The notes under the pieces: model-generated
Seen by the model: the letters and a program-made list of their open reading frames with translations, nothing else
What the model was told of the DNA's origin: nothing
Database searches by the model: none
Program-made: the position numbers and the translations under genes
Shown: one piece after another, positions 16,322 to 27,800 of the stretch
Layout of the letters: each line of letters begins with the position of its first letter
Position numbering within the stretch: the stretch's first letter is position 1
Source of the DNA: a virus
IMG/VR virus record: IMGVR_UViG_3300013132_000039
Span: 1-64,000 of that record
Reading direction: 5' to 3' (one strand)
Length of the DNA: 64,000 nt

Positions 16322-19300
16322 ATGGCTGAGTTTAAAATTAGTAGATTGCGCTTTAGATGGCGCGGAATATGGAATTCTAACACAGAGTACTTTTTAGATG
16401 ACATAGTATTCTATGGCGGTGGAAGTTGGACCTGTGTAAGAAGACACGTTTCTACTAATTTTTATGACGGACAAACTTTTCTAGCTGATTCCGCAGATAC
16501 CAGTCCAACACCTGCATTTGAAAGAATGACAGATGGTTTTACTTTTCTTGGAGATTGGCAAAGTTATCAAGATTATACAGCAGGATCTATTATTAATGCA
16601 GGAGGAACTCTGTATGTTTGCTTAACGGATCATGCAGGGACTCAATATTTTAATCAGTCAGAATCTAATTGGACTATATTTGCTATAGGAATAAGATTTA
16701 AAGGCGATTGGCAGATCAATACTAGGTACCAAAAAGGCGATGTTGTTCTTTACAATAGTAATCAGTACCGTTGTATATTAGAGCATACTAGTCCGTCAAT
16801 AGCACAAGGTATTATTGCTGGAAATAATGATGGCAATGATGATAGTACAGGAGAGACCTGGACTTTATTTTTAGAAAATTTTACTTATGCTGGTTCTCAT
16901 ACACCTATTACAAGGTATAGGCTTAATGATCTTGTAAAATACGGTGGAAGTATCTGGAGATGTACTAACGAACATACAAGTAGTTCAATTGTTAATCAAT
17001 TTGATTCTACAAAATTTACTTTGTATCTTTATGGAAATAACTTTCGAGGAGACTATGACCAAACTGCTTATTACGGTGTAGGAGATGTTGTTCGTTATAG
17101 TAGCTATCTTTATGTAGCTACTATTAATGTGTCTCCATTAGATCATAGTATTCCAGGAGTAAGTAGTTTGTTTCCTGATGGAAATCCAACCTGGCAAGTA
17201 CAATTACAAGGGTATAATTTTAAAGGTGATTTTAGCACATCCGGTACTTACAAAAAAGGTGATGTAGTTCTTAGGGGAGCAAACTTATTTGTAAGTTTAA
17301 CAGATACTAATCAGGATGGTAGCTCAATAGATTATTTAGATAATTCTAATTGGACTTTGCTTGTACCTAGCTCAACATTTAGAGGATCTTGGGACTATCC
17401 AGTTTCTTATGATTTAAATGACCTTGTAGTATATTTAGGAACTACTTATAAATCAAACATAGCTCATATAAGTGCTATTAACAGCTTCCCAGGTGACAAC
17501 GGTAGTGGATATAACTATTGGGATGTGTTTGTTCAAGGTGATGTTTATGCAGGATTAAAGAAGCCTGGAGACCTTTTAACCTATAATTTAAGCAGAGATG
17601 ATGTAGGAAACGATGGCAGCACAATTATAGGAGATTTAAGCTCTTATGGTCCTGCTAGGGTGAAGATTGGAGAACAAGATCAACTTTTAGTTATTGAAAA
17701 TGACGATGGTGATATTGGTTATAAAACCTGGGGGAACATTAATAGAGTATTTCATGTAAGAACTAATGGTGTTGATGATGATACAGATCCTAATAGAGGT
17801 ATAAATTATTTTAAACCTTTTAGAACAATTAGATATGCCTGCGAAAAAGCAGATGATGGCTGGACTGGAACCACTACAATTAAAGTTTCTACCGGAGATT
17901 ACTACGAAATTTTACCTATAATTATTCCTGCAAGAACTGCTGTTGTAGGTGAAGAATTAAGGTCAGCAAGAATTTTAGCTAATGAACCTATAGCTGCATT
18001 AGCCAATGATTATAGTTATACTATTGCTTGCCTGAATAGATTAGAATTTATTATGTCTGACTTACTTACTGGTACAACAATAATTAAATCTGTTGGCAAT
18101 ACAGTAAGTCAAAATGTATCAAATACTGGTGCATTAACTGTTAACATTAATAAAGTACTAAGTTTAATAACAGATGTTAAAACTTATATTAATTATAAAG
18201 TAGGCAATGTCGGATCTACTGTTGCTGTTTATGGAACTAACACTGCTACAACTTCAGTATCTGCCTTATCGGCTGCTGCTGCTCTTAGTGCAAATAAAGA
18301 CTTTTTAATTGCAGAAATAAATGCATTTATGACATCTTCTTATCCTAGCTATGTATTTGATCAAGACAGATGTGGAAGAGACACAAAACGTTATATTGAA
18401 GCTTTTATCTATGATGTTACCTATCCTGGTAATTATAAATCAGTCTTAGCTGCTAGGTATTATTCTAATGCAGTAAAAGGTTCTTATCTTGAAGATATGT
18501 TCTATGTAAGAGATGCCACTGGTATTAGAAACATGACTATGCTCGGATTAGAAGGCACCTTGCAAGCTAATATTGGTTTAGAACCTTATCAAAGACCAAG
18601 TGGCGGAAGTTATGTGAGTTTAGACCCAGGATGGGGACCGGATGATAACAGAACCTGGATTTTAACAAGAAGTTGTTATGTACAAAATTGTACTACATTT
18701 GGATATGCAGCTACAGGACAAAAAATTGATGGCGCCATACATAACGGCGGCAATAAATCTATTGTGAGCAATGACTTTACCCAGGTCATTAGTGATGGTG
18801 TAGGCTGTCATGTTCTGAATGGTGGAAGAGCAGAATTAGTTTCAGTGTTTACCTATTATTCGCAAATAGGAATGTTTTCAGAGGATGGAGGCATAATAAG
18901 AGCAACTAACGGAAACAGTTCTTATGGAAAATTTGGCGCGATTGCCGATGGAGGTGATCCGTTAGAAGTACCCCAGATTGGTAAGGTTAACACGCAAACT
19001 GAACAAGCTATTATTGCGTCAGCGTTTGCAGGTGAAGTAAATGATTATATTTTTATTTTAGAATTTCAAAATGCTGGACAAGAATATACAACTGCAAATT
19101 ATACATTTACTAGCTCAGGTACAGGAGCTACCGTTTTACAAGAAGAATTTAGAGATAACGGAGTCTTTGAAGCTCAGGTGCTGACCTCTGGAGCAGGACA
19201 CATAATACGAGGTAATAACGCCCAAATTGGAACGACAACTTCAATTACTCTGGCTAGTAACGATCCAAGTACAGAAGCAGAAATATTAGGATGTAGAATT

Positions 19301-21769
19301 GTAATTACATCAGGCGAAGGAACAGGACAATATGGATATATTACTAGCTATGATCCTATTAACAAATTAGCAACAATAAGTAAAGAATCAAGCGGAACTC
19401 CTGGTTGGGACCATGTTGTTCCAGGAACAATTATTAAAACACAGTTAACAACTTCAAGTCGTTATAGAATTGAGCCAAGAGTAGTATTTTCTGATCCAGG
19501 GTTCTCAGTAGCCTCTACTTTAAGTCAAAGTACAACTATTAAAGCTAATGCTATATACGGTGAAACAATTGAAACTTACACTAATAAATTAACTGATGTT
19601 GGACTAGCTACTTTTAATGTAACAAAAACCGGCAGATCTTACTCAGTGGCCTTAACCTTTGGCGGACTAGATTACGAAGAAAATGACATATTAACAATTA
19701 CTGGAGCTAATATTGGAGGAGAAGCTATTGAGCACGACATAACAATTACTGTAACAAGCATTGATACAGGAGGTGTTATAACTGGGTTTACCTATGAAGG
19801 AATTGGAACTAGCGGTAGATTTGTTATGAGCCCAGGTGCAAGCAGTGTAGCTAGCCATAGCTTAGATGGATTAGTATGGTATGACTCTCTACTACCCACA
19901 TCAGGATTTTGGAGAGCATTGGCCTACGGTATGAATAAGTTTGTAACTATTCTTTACGGTTCAAGTACCATGGCTTATTCTTCCGATGGGGTGAATTGGA
20001 CTCAAGGCAGTATGCCTTCTTCTAGAAATTGGGTAAGCTGTGCGTACGGCGATGGAGTGTTTTGTGCTATAGCAAATAACTTAGATACAGCAGCTACAAG
20101 TATAAACGGCATTGGGTGGGTAGCAACAACATTGCCTGACGTAGGTGATAGTGCAACAAATGAATGGGTAGCGATAACTTATGGAAAAGGAAAGTTTGTT
20201 GCTATAGCAAATAGTAGTAATGCTGTTGCTATAGGAACCTGGAACGGAACAACTATGTCCTGGCAAGGCGCCGTAATTGAAGTTCAAGATTCTAGTTTAC
20301 AAAACTGGGCTAGTATTGCTTACGGCAATGGTAAATTCGTTGCTGTTTCTACTACAGGATATGTAACTTATAGTTTTGATGGACTAAATTGGGAAACAAG
20401 CTCTAACGGAATGCCTCAAGACGATACTTTAGAAATGTATTGGGAACGTATTCGCTACGGACAAGGTGTGTTTTTTGCAACCTGCAAAAGTCCTCAACAA
20501 GATGTAACAGCATTTTGCGCAACTTCCTATGACGGTATAAGCTGGACTGGAAGAAGTTTAAATTCAGCACAAAATTGGGGTCCTGTTGCTTTTGGTAATC
20601 CTGATATTAGTTTAGGAGATTCAACTAAATCTAATAACAGAGGAGTATGGGTAGTAGGTACTACAACAGCCAGTAGATCTATTAATAGAATTTTAACAGG
20701 TGCAAGAGCTTTAGGTCGTGTAGTAGTAGAACAAGGTGTCACTAAAGTATTACTATGGGAACCAGGTTCAGGATATGCAATACCACCTACTATATCTTTA
20801 ACTGATCCAAATATTACTTCAAATGCAACATATAGAGTAAGAATAGCTGATAGTGTACTAGCACAACCTACATTCCTTACAAGAGGAAACGGATATCGAA
20901 CAAGCTCAACAACAGTAGCAGTTAGCGGTGATGGTTTCGCAGATATTCTTCCTGTAGGATCTTATATTACAGTAGACGGTCTAACAACTGTTCCAGGACC
21001 TGGAGCACAATTTTATATTGGCGGAAAATCAACTTATTACACTGCCGTAGTAACAGGTATTAATGTTAGTAATATAAATGGTAAGTACAGATCAACATTT
21101 AGAATAACACCAACTATCACCGTGGCAGATTATATTCAAGATGATATGGAAGTTATTGTAAAAGAATTATATAGTCAGGTTAGAATAACGGGACATGATT
21201 TCTTAGATGTTGGAACAGGAAATTTCTTACAAACAAATTATCCAAGTCTGTATGTAAATTATGACTATGACAGAATTCCTTCTAACGAAGTAGGACAGCT
21301 CAATGGAGGTCGTGTTTTTTATGTAAGCACTGACCAAGACGGTAACTTTAGAGCAGGCGATCTATTTGCAGTTGAGCAAGCAACAGGCATTGTTACAATT
21401 AGCGCTGACTTCTTTGACTTAGCAGGACTTACAGAACTAGCTTTAGGTGGAGTGGTCGTGGGTGGAACAGGAACTGTTATTAGAGAATTTAGTACAGATC
21501 CTAAATTTACAGCTAACTCTAATAATATTGTTCCGACTCAAAAAGCTATTATTTCTTACTTACAATCAAGATTAAACATCGGTGGAGAAGATCTGTTAAC
21601 TGCTAGCTTCATTGCTGGAACAGTAAAAGTAGGTCCTGCTGAAATAAGTAACTCAGCTAACTTAACAAATCAAATTCCAGTAATTGCAAATTTTTCAGGC
21701 CCAGGAAGCGCCATACAAGGTTCTATTTTAGCTCAAAGTATGTTTTACGCTTCTTTTAATGTTGGATAA
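16322..21769 (+). CDS. giant modular tail fibre/adhesin (first copy)
   Basis: 1815 residues. Seven repeats of about 50-70 residues (about 10-405) of the form F-x-G-x-W...Y-x-x-x-D-x-V-x-Y-G-x-x-Y-x-C...H-x-S resemble chitin/cellulose-binding modules (CBM5/12 type). From about 475 a pectin-lyase-like right-handed beta-helix follows (FHVRTNGVDDDTD, YFKPFRTIRYA, NCTTFGYAATGQ, FTQVISDGVGC). Residues about 1175-1450 hold five S-x-D/N-G-x-x-W Asp-box-like repeats, suggesting a propeller. The end (GHDFLDVGTGNF, VFYVSTDQDGNFRAG, VPTQKAIISYLQS) is shared with the next gene. Probably a virion adhesin that binds cell-surface sugar; no lyase active site can be shown. Confidence 0.8.
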   Translation: MAEFKISRLRFRWRGIWNSNTEYFLDDIVFYGGGSWTCVRRHVSTNFYDGQTFLADSADTSPTPAFERMTDGFTFLGDWQSYQDYTAGSIINAGGTLYVCLTDHAGTQYFNQSESNWTIFAIGIRFKGDWQINTRYQKGDVVLYNSNQYRCILEHTSPSIAQGIIAGNNDGNDDSTGETWTLFLENFTYAGSHTPITRYRLNDLVKYGGSIWRCTNEHTSSSIVNQFDSTKFTLYLYGNNFRGDYDQTAYYGVGDVVRYSSYLYVATINVSPLDHSIPGVSSLFPDGNPTWQVQLQGYNFKGDFSTSGTYKKGDVVLRGANLFVSLTDTNQDGSSIDYLDNSNWTLLVPSSTFRGSWDYPVSYDLNDLVVYLGTTYKSNIAHISAINSFPGDNGSGYNYWDVFVQGDVYAGLKKPGDLLTYNLSRDDVGNDGSTIIGDLSSYGPARVKIGEQDQLLVIENDDGDIGYKTWGNINRVFHVRTNGVDDDTDPNRGINYFKPFRTIRYACEKADDGWTGTTTIKVSTGDYYEILPIIIPARTAVVGEELRSARILANEPIAALANDYSYTIACLNRLEFIMSDLLTGTTIIKSVGNTVSQNVSNTGALTVNINKVLSLITDVKTYINYKVGNVGSTVAVYGTNTATTSVSALSAAAALSANKDFLIAEINAFMTSSYPSYVFDQDRCGRDTKRYIEAFIYDVTYPGNYKSVLAARYYSNAVKGSYLEDMFYVRDATGIRNMTMLGLEGTLQANIGLEPYQRPSGGSYVSLDPGWGPDDNRTWILTRSCYVQNCTTFGYAATGQKIDGAIHNGGNKSIVSNDFTQVISDGVGCHVLNGGRAELVSVFTYYSQIGMFSEDGGIIRATNGNSSYGKFGAIADGGDPLEVPQIGKVNTQTEQAIIASAFAGEVNDYIFILEFQNAGQEYTTANYTFTSSGTGATVLQEEFRDNGVFEAQVLTSGAGHIIRGNNAQIGTTTSITLASNDPSTEAEILGCRIVITSGEGTGQYGYITSYDPINKLATISKESSGTPGWDHVVPGTIIKTQLTTSSRYRIEPRVVFSDPGFSVASTLSQSTTIKANAIYGETIETYTNKLTDVGLATFNVTKTGRSYSVALTFGGLDYEENDILTITGANIGGEAIEHDITITVTSIDTGGVITGFTYEGIGTSGRFVMSPGASSVASHSLDGLVWYDSLLPTSGFWRALAYGMNKFVTILYGSSTMAYSSDGVNWTQGSMPSSRNWVSCAYGDGVFCAIANNLDTAATSINGIGWVATTLPDVGDSATNEWVAITYGKGKFVAIANSSNAVAIGTWNGTTMSWQGAVIEVQDSSLQNWASIAYGNGKFVAVSTTGYVTYSFDGLNWETSSNGMPQDDTLEMYWERIRYGQGVFFATCKSPQQDVTAFCATSYDGISWTGRSLNSAQNWGPVAFGNPDISLGDSTKSNNRGVWVVGTTTASRSINRILTGARALGRVVVEQGVTKVLLWEPGSGYAIPPTISLTDPNITSNATYRVRIADSVLAQPTFLTRGNGYRTSSTTVAVSGDGFADILPVGSYITVDGLTTVPGPGAQFYIGGKSTYYTAVVTGINVSNINGKYRSTFRITPTITVADYIQDDMEVIVKELYSQVRITGHDFLDVGTGNFLQTNYPSLYVNYDYDRIPSNEVGQLNGGRVFYVSTDQDGNFRAGDLFAVEQATGIVTISADFFDLAGLTELALGGVVVGGTGTVIREFSTDPKFTANSNNIVPTQKAIISYLQSRLNIGGEDLLTASFIAGTVKVGPAEISNSANLTNQIPVIANFSGPGSAIQGSILAQSMFYASFNVG
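16340..17560 (+). repeat. seven sugar-binding-like protein repeats, first giant fibre
   Basis: Seven degenerate in-frame repeats with W/Y, D-x-V, YGG and C-x-x-x-H positions conserved. Bases are diverged, so the array is old and visible only in protein. Confidence 0.7.
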
Positions 21770-21771
21770 AA

Positions 21772-21779
21772 AATAAATA
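21772..21779 (+). promoter_or_regulatory. late promoter AATAAATA for the second giant fibre
   Basis: AATAAATAT just after the stop of the first giant fibre; a 26-base leader carries CGGAG before the ATG at 21806. Confidence 0.75.
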
Positions 21780-21805
21780 TTATAAAATAGAATCTCGGAG
21801 TTAAT

Positions 21806-24800
21806 ATGGCAGAGTTTAAACTTGGTAGACTAAAATTTGTTTGGAAAGGTACCTGGACAACAGCTACAGCGTATGTAAAAGACGACGTTGTAAGATATGG
21901 TAATAGTACCTATATTTGCACCATAGGGCATACCTCTGCTGCAAGCATTAATACAGACATTAATGTTTCTCCAAGCAGATGGAATAAAATGAGTGAAGGA
22001 CAAACCTGGAGAGGGGATTGGACGACATCTACAGTTTATTATGCAGGTGAAATTGTAAAATATGGCGGAAACTTATACACCTGTTTTAACGGTCATACTA
22101 GTGCAGCCACAGCTTCTCTTGGACTGGAGCAAAATACCGCTGACTGGTCCGTATATCTATCGGGCATTGATTATAAAGGTGACTGGTCAACAAGCACACG
22201 TTATAAATTAAATGATGTTGTTCAGTATGGAGCTACAAGTTATATTTGCCTAACATACCATACCAGTGCAGCTACAGCAACACTAGGATTAGAACAAGAT
22301 CAATCTAAATGGGATGTTTATACTACTAGCGTAGACTATAAAGGTACCTGGGCAGCAACAACTAGATATAAAGCCAATGATATTGTAAAATACGGGGCCG
22401 GTTTATGGATTTGTATTGCAGCACATAGCTCAGGATCAAATTTTGGAGCTGATACAGCTTATTGGGAACAATTTGTAGAAGGTTTTGAATACGAATCAGA
22501 CTGGTCGAATTCCACTGTTTATCAGCCAGGTGATGTTGTTAGATATGGTGGTAATCAATATATAGCTAAAACTGTTCATAGTGCTAGTAACCCTATAACA
22601 GGAACATCTAATTGGGACTTATTCAGCGAAAATTTTAAATTTCAATCAACTTGGAGCATTACAACTTCATATAAAATTGGAGAAATAATTAAAGTTGGTG
22701 GAAATTTATTTATTGCCAATACTGATGCACCAAGCGTTCAAACAACCTTACAAAGTACAAGTAGTGTAACAAATTATTTTCAAGCAGTTAGCACTACTGG
22801 CATGGAAGCCGGTATGGTAATTCGTTTTACAGGATCTGCTTTTGGTAATGTTAATATCAGTGGAACATATTATGTTAAGCAGGTAATAAATGCTACACAG
22901 TTTACAATTAGCACAACTCCTGGAGGAACAACATTCGCTCCAACAACTGCTAGTAGCTTATCAAATACAGTTACCTTTAGCCCTAAGCCACCTAATGCTA
23001 CTTACTGGACTGCCTTAAGTGAAGGCCTTAACTGGAGAGGAACCTGGGCTGATGATACAGAGTATGCTCAAAATGATCTTGTTCGATATGGAGCTAACAC
23101 TTATATTTGTAAACTAGCACATAGGTCAGAAGGAGATGACGGGTCTACAGTGGGTGCAACTGGCGGCGGACAGGTGTTAAGCAGACCTGATCAAGACGCA
23201 ACTTCTACATATTGGGATCTGTTTAATGTAGGAACAGAAACCAGTGTAATGACCACTAAAGGCGATATGGTTTATTATGGCACTTCTGGTCCTGTTAGAT
23301 TACCAGTAGGAACAGAAGGTCAGGTTTTACGTGTCTCATCAAGCTCAACACCAGAATGGGTAAGCTGGGGACAAACAGATAATGTTTATTATGTGGCAAC
23401 GAACGGACAAGACTTACCATTTCCAACATATGGCGGAACTATTGATAAACCTTGGAAAACAGTAAGATACGCAGCACAGCAAATCGAACGCGGCTGTATG
23501 AATCCTAATGCCAAACGTTTGTTAGAAATGAATAGAATTTTTATCCAAAAAGAAGTATGTGAGTGGATAGAATATCAAGTAACAAACAATATTAGTCCGT
23601 TTACAACTGGATTTACTTTTGCAAGAGATAGATGTGAACGAGACATTGGATGGGTGATAGACGGGTTGGTATACGACATTACACACGGAGGTAATGTTCG
23701 TAGCAGAGGAGCAGCACTAGCCTATGTAAATGCTCTTTACCCTGGAGAAAATGGAACTTACACAAGACTAGCAGCTGAAAGGTTGCAAGATATAGCTTGC
23801 TATGATTACATGATTACTTTAATACAAAAAGTATTAACCAATCAAGCTCCTACTGTTAATTACCAAGTAACAAATGGAGATAATTCTACAGCTATTGTCA
23901 GTCAGTATATTGACACTACCTACACAGCAGAAACAGGTGTCTATAGTAACATTGTAAGTTTGGTTGGCATTATTAATACTGCATTACTTGATCAATCTAC
24001 TGCTAATATTACTGAAAGAAATCCTGCTAATAATACTATCAATGTAAGAACAGGTGAATACTACGAAACACTTCCTATCATAGTTCCAGAAAGTACAGTA
24101 GTAATTGGAGATGAGTTAAGGTCGACTAGAGTAAGTCCAGCAGGCAGTCTAATAAATTTAAGTGATGTTTCTTATACTCTTAATACAATGAGTAGGCTTA
24201 GAACTGTAGTAGGACAAATTGTTCAAGGAACTAATGTTACAGAAAGTTCTGGAAATACCGCTACTCAAAGCAGTTCTTGGCCATTAGCTCCTGCTTCTAC
24301 TGCTGTAGAAGTAGAAAAGTTAGTAGGCGTTATGCAACATAAGATTGACACTATTGCTAATACAGCTCATATGAGAAGTTATACATTACCTTATCTTTAT
24401 AATAGTGTTAGTTATTTGCAAGGCTACGGAGATGCAAGACAACTTATTATAGAAAATAAAGAATTTATCAAAGAGGAAATTGCTAAATTCACAGATGTAA
24501 ATTACCCAAGTGTGAAATATTCAAGGACAAAGTGTAAAAGAGATGTTGGATATATTGTAGATGCCTTAGTATATGACCTTACATATACCGGAAATACTCA
24601 AAGCTTAAATGCTGGATTAGCCTATTTCGATGGTCCAGGAAGCACTTTGTTAATTGACTCCACAGAATTAGCTGCAACAATTGCTGCATATACACGTCTA
24701 AAAACTGTATTACAACAGGTAGTTCAAAACATTGCAGTAACAGCAAGCACAGGAAATGCTAAAGTGCAATTTAGAGATAGCACTAATTTTCCTAATGGCG

Positions 24801-27800
24801 GAAATACAACAGGATTTATAGGTAATTGTATCGATATAATTACAGGAATCCTAACAGCTAATTCTACTACTGGTCGTCCAAACTTTACAGTAATAAGCAT
24901 TACAGGAAATAATACCTTTAATACAGCAGCAGCTCACGGGCTTGCAGCAGGTGATTTAGTTATTCCTAGAACCACAGCTAATGGTGTTACAGCTGACACA
25001 CGATACTATGTTTTAACAACAACAACAACGTCATTTACTGTGGCACTTTCATATGGCGGGTCTGGTGTAGGAGCTTTAACTAATGGAACAGGATTAACAA
25101 TTGTTTTTGATTGGGAAGATCGTCCAGTAATTAACAATAATAATGTTCTTAGTGCAGGACTAACTACAGCATATACAGCATTAAGTGCTGCTGTAGGAAC
25201 AATAGTTACCAATATGAGCAATTATATAACTGGTAAGTATCCAAGTCTAACTTATAACACTGCCAAATGTAATCGCGATGTAAGAATTATTTTAGATGCA
25301 GTAGGATATGATTTTCAATTTAATACAAATGTACAAACTGTAGCTGCCGCATATTCATATCTAAGAAGCAGTGCAAGTGATGTGTTTAGCTTAGGACAAA
25401 AAACCGCTACAAGAGATGCATTCCAATACGTTAAAGGACAAGCTAAATCGAATGTCGCTGGGGATTCTACTGCACAAAGCAGAATAGAAACACTAATGAA
25501 TACGCTAGACGAAATTGTATTTGGTGCTACTACAGAGGGATTAACCTGCGGTCAAAGCGATCCTAATTTTGATTATGCTATATTACAGTTAGAAAGAAAT
25601 AGAGATTATATTGTAAGTGAAATTACTGCCTATATGGATAGTACTTATAGCGTAACAGTTAGTTCTTATAGCTCATCAACTGGATTGTTTACCTTAGGAG
25701 GTAACGGATCTTGGTTAAAGCGTAATGCGGCTATTAAATTTACAGGAACTGCTTTCTCCGGAGTTACAACAAATACAACTTATTATGTTTATAGTGTTGT
25801 GAATAATAATAATGAGTTTGCTATAGCGACAACAAGAGATGCGACAGCACCATTAACAGGTTCATTGACAACAGGATCTGGTTCGATGACACTAAAGTTA
25901 GTGTTTAATACAACACTTTGTTTAAGAGATGTTAATGAAATGCTTGATGCATTGAAATTCGATCTTCGTTACACTGGCAATTATAAATCTATTTTAGCAG
26001 CGAGATACTATGCTAATGCTGTACGAGGTAGTGCAGAAGAAGATATGTATTATCTAAGAAACGAAACAGGTCTCAGAAATCAAACTATGTTTGGACTAAA
26101 TGGAGATTTGCTAGCACCTAACGCATACGGAACAAGCCGTGTAAGTGCAGGAGCATATGCTAGCTTAGATCCTGGAGCTGGACCACACGATTATCATTCT
26201 TGGATCATAAGCAGAAGTCCTTATATTCAAAACTGTACAACATTTGGTTATGCAGCTATTGGTCAAAAGATTGATGGAGCTTTACATAACGGCGGCAATG
26301 ATAGTATGGTATCTAATGACTTTACTCAGGTTATTAGTGACGGTATAGGATGCTGGGTAACAAATAATGCTAGAGCAGAACTTGTTAGTGTGTTTACCTA
26401 CTATTCACACGTTGGATATTTGTCTGAAAATGGCGGAAGAATTAGAGGAACAAATGGTAACAATAGTTACGGAGACTTTGGTTCTGTAGCTGAAGGGTTT
26501 GACGCAACAGAAACAGCTATAACAGCCGTAGTTGATAATAGAAAATTTACAGCAGATGTTGGATCGGTCCTTACAGATGGTATCAATCAACTGTGGCAAT
26601 ATGAATTTACTAATGCAGGCACAGATTATACATATGCAACATGGTCAATAGGTGGTGCAGGCGCTGGTATAGCAGTAGAGCAAGATGAATTTAGAGACGA
26701 TGGTGTCTTCCAAGTTCGACTATTAGATAACGTGGATGATAGCACAAATGCTCCTGAAGTTGCAGGGAATTTTGGCGGATTTGGATATTTAAGTAATGCA
26801 AATACTGCTCAAGGTGGTACTACAACTAATATAACAATAGCCGCAACAGATTCAGAAGTTAGTAGTGCTTATGTAGGAATGAAAATATTATTAACAGCTG
26901 GATCAGGAGCAGGACAATATGGTATTATTAGTGTTTATAGCTCAGGATTAAAGTTAGCGACAATAATAAAAGAAAGTACTGGAACATCAGGTTGGGATCA
27001 TGTTGTACCTGGGACTACTATAGTAGCACCAGATGCATCAACTACCTATGTTATAGAACCAGCATTGTCATTTACATCTCCTACATTTAGCTCAACAGCT
27101 AGAACTTTAGCTACTAGTTTAACTTATGTTACAGTAGACTGGGCTCCAACAACTGCGTATTATAGTGCAGTAGCGGCTACTGGAGGCAGTGGCGCTGGAG
27201 CAACTTTTAATGTAATTAGAAGAGGTCCTAAATACCTAGTTGTTATTCAGCAAAGTGCAGGTTCAAATTATGCTATAGGAAACACACTTACTATTGCTGG
27301 CACAAACTTAGGAGGCGCTAGTCCTGCTAACAATTTAACTATAACTGTTACCAGCGTAAATACTAGTTCCGGAGCAATCACTCAATTTGAATTCAATGGA
27401 ACTGGACAGGGTGGGTATTTTGTAGCGTTAGCTTCAGGAACGCAAAATCTTAATACTAGCTTAGATGGTATAACCTGGGCAAGCCCCGGTGCAACAGCTT
27501 TACCTAGTGCTAGCAATTGGTCAACAGCAGTAAGTGGAGATATTACAGTATCTGAGACAGCTGGTTCATTTGTAAATGGAAGATTGTATCAAATTATTAG
27601 TGTTGGAAATACTATATGGACAAACATTGGTGCAGCTAATAGCTTGGTAGGAACTTATTTTGTTTATAATAATTACTCAGGCGCAGGATATACTGGAAGT
27701 ACTGGAACAGCTAAACCTATAGCTACAAGTTTAGTAGCAGTATCTGATAGCACAACAGTAAATGCTTACAGCTTAAACGGTGGACAAACCTGGACAGCAG

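Noticed and set aside
20081-20742. Minus-strand frames opposite the Asp-box part of the first giant fibre.
   Set aside because: Low-complexity translations without start signals; the plus-strand frame is continuous and clearly coding.
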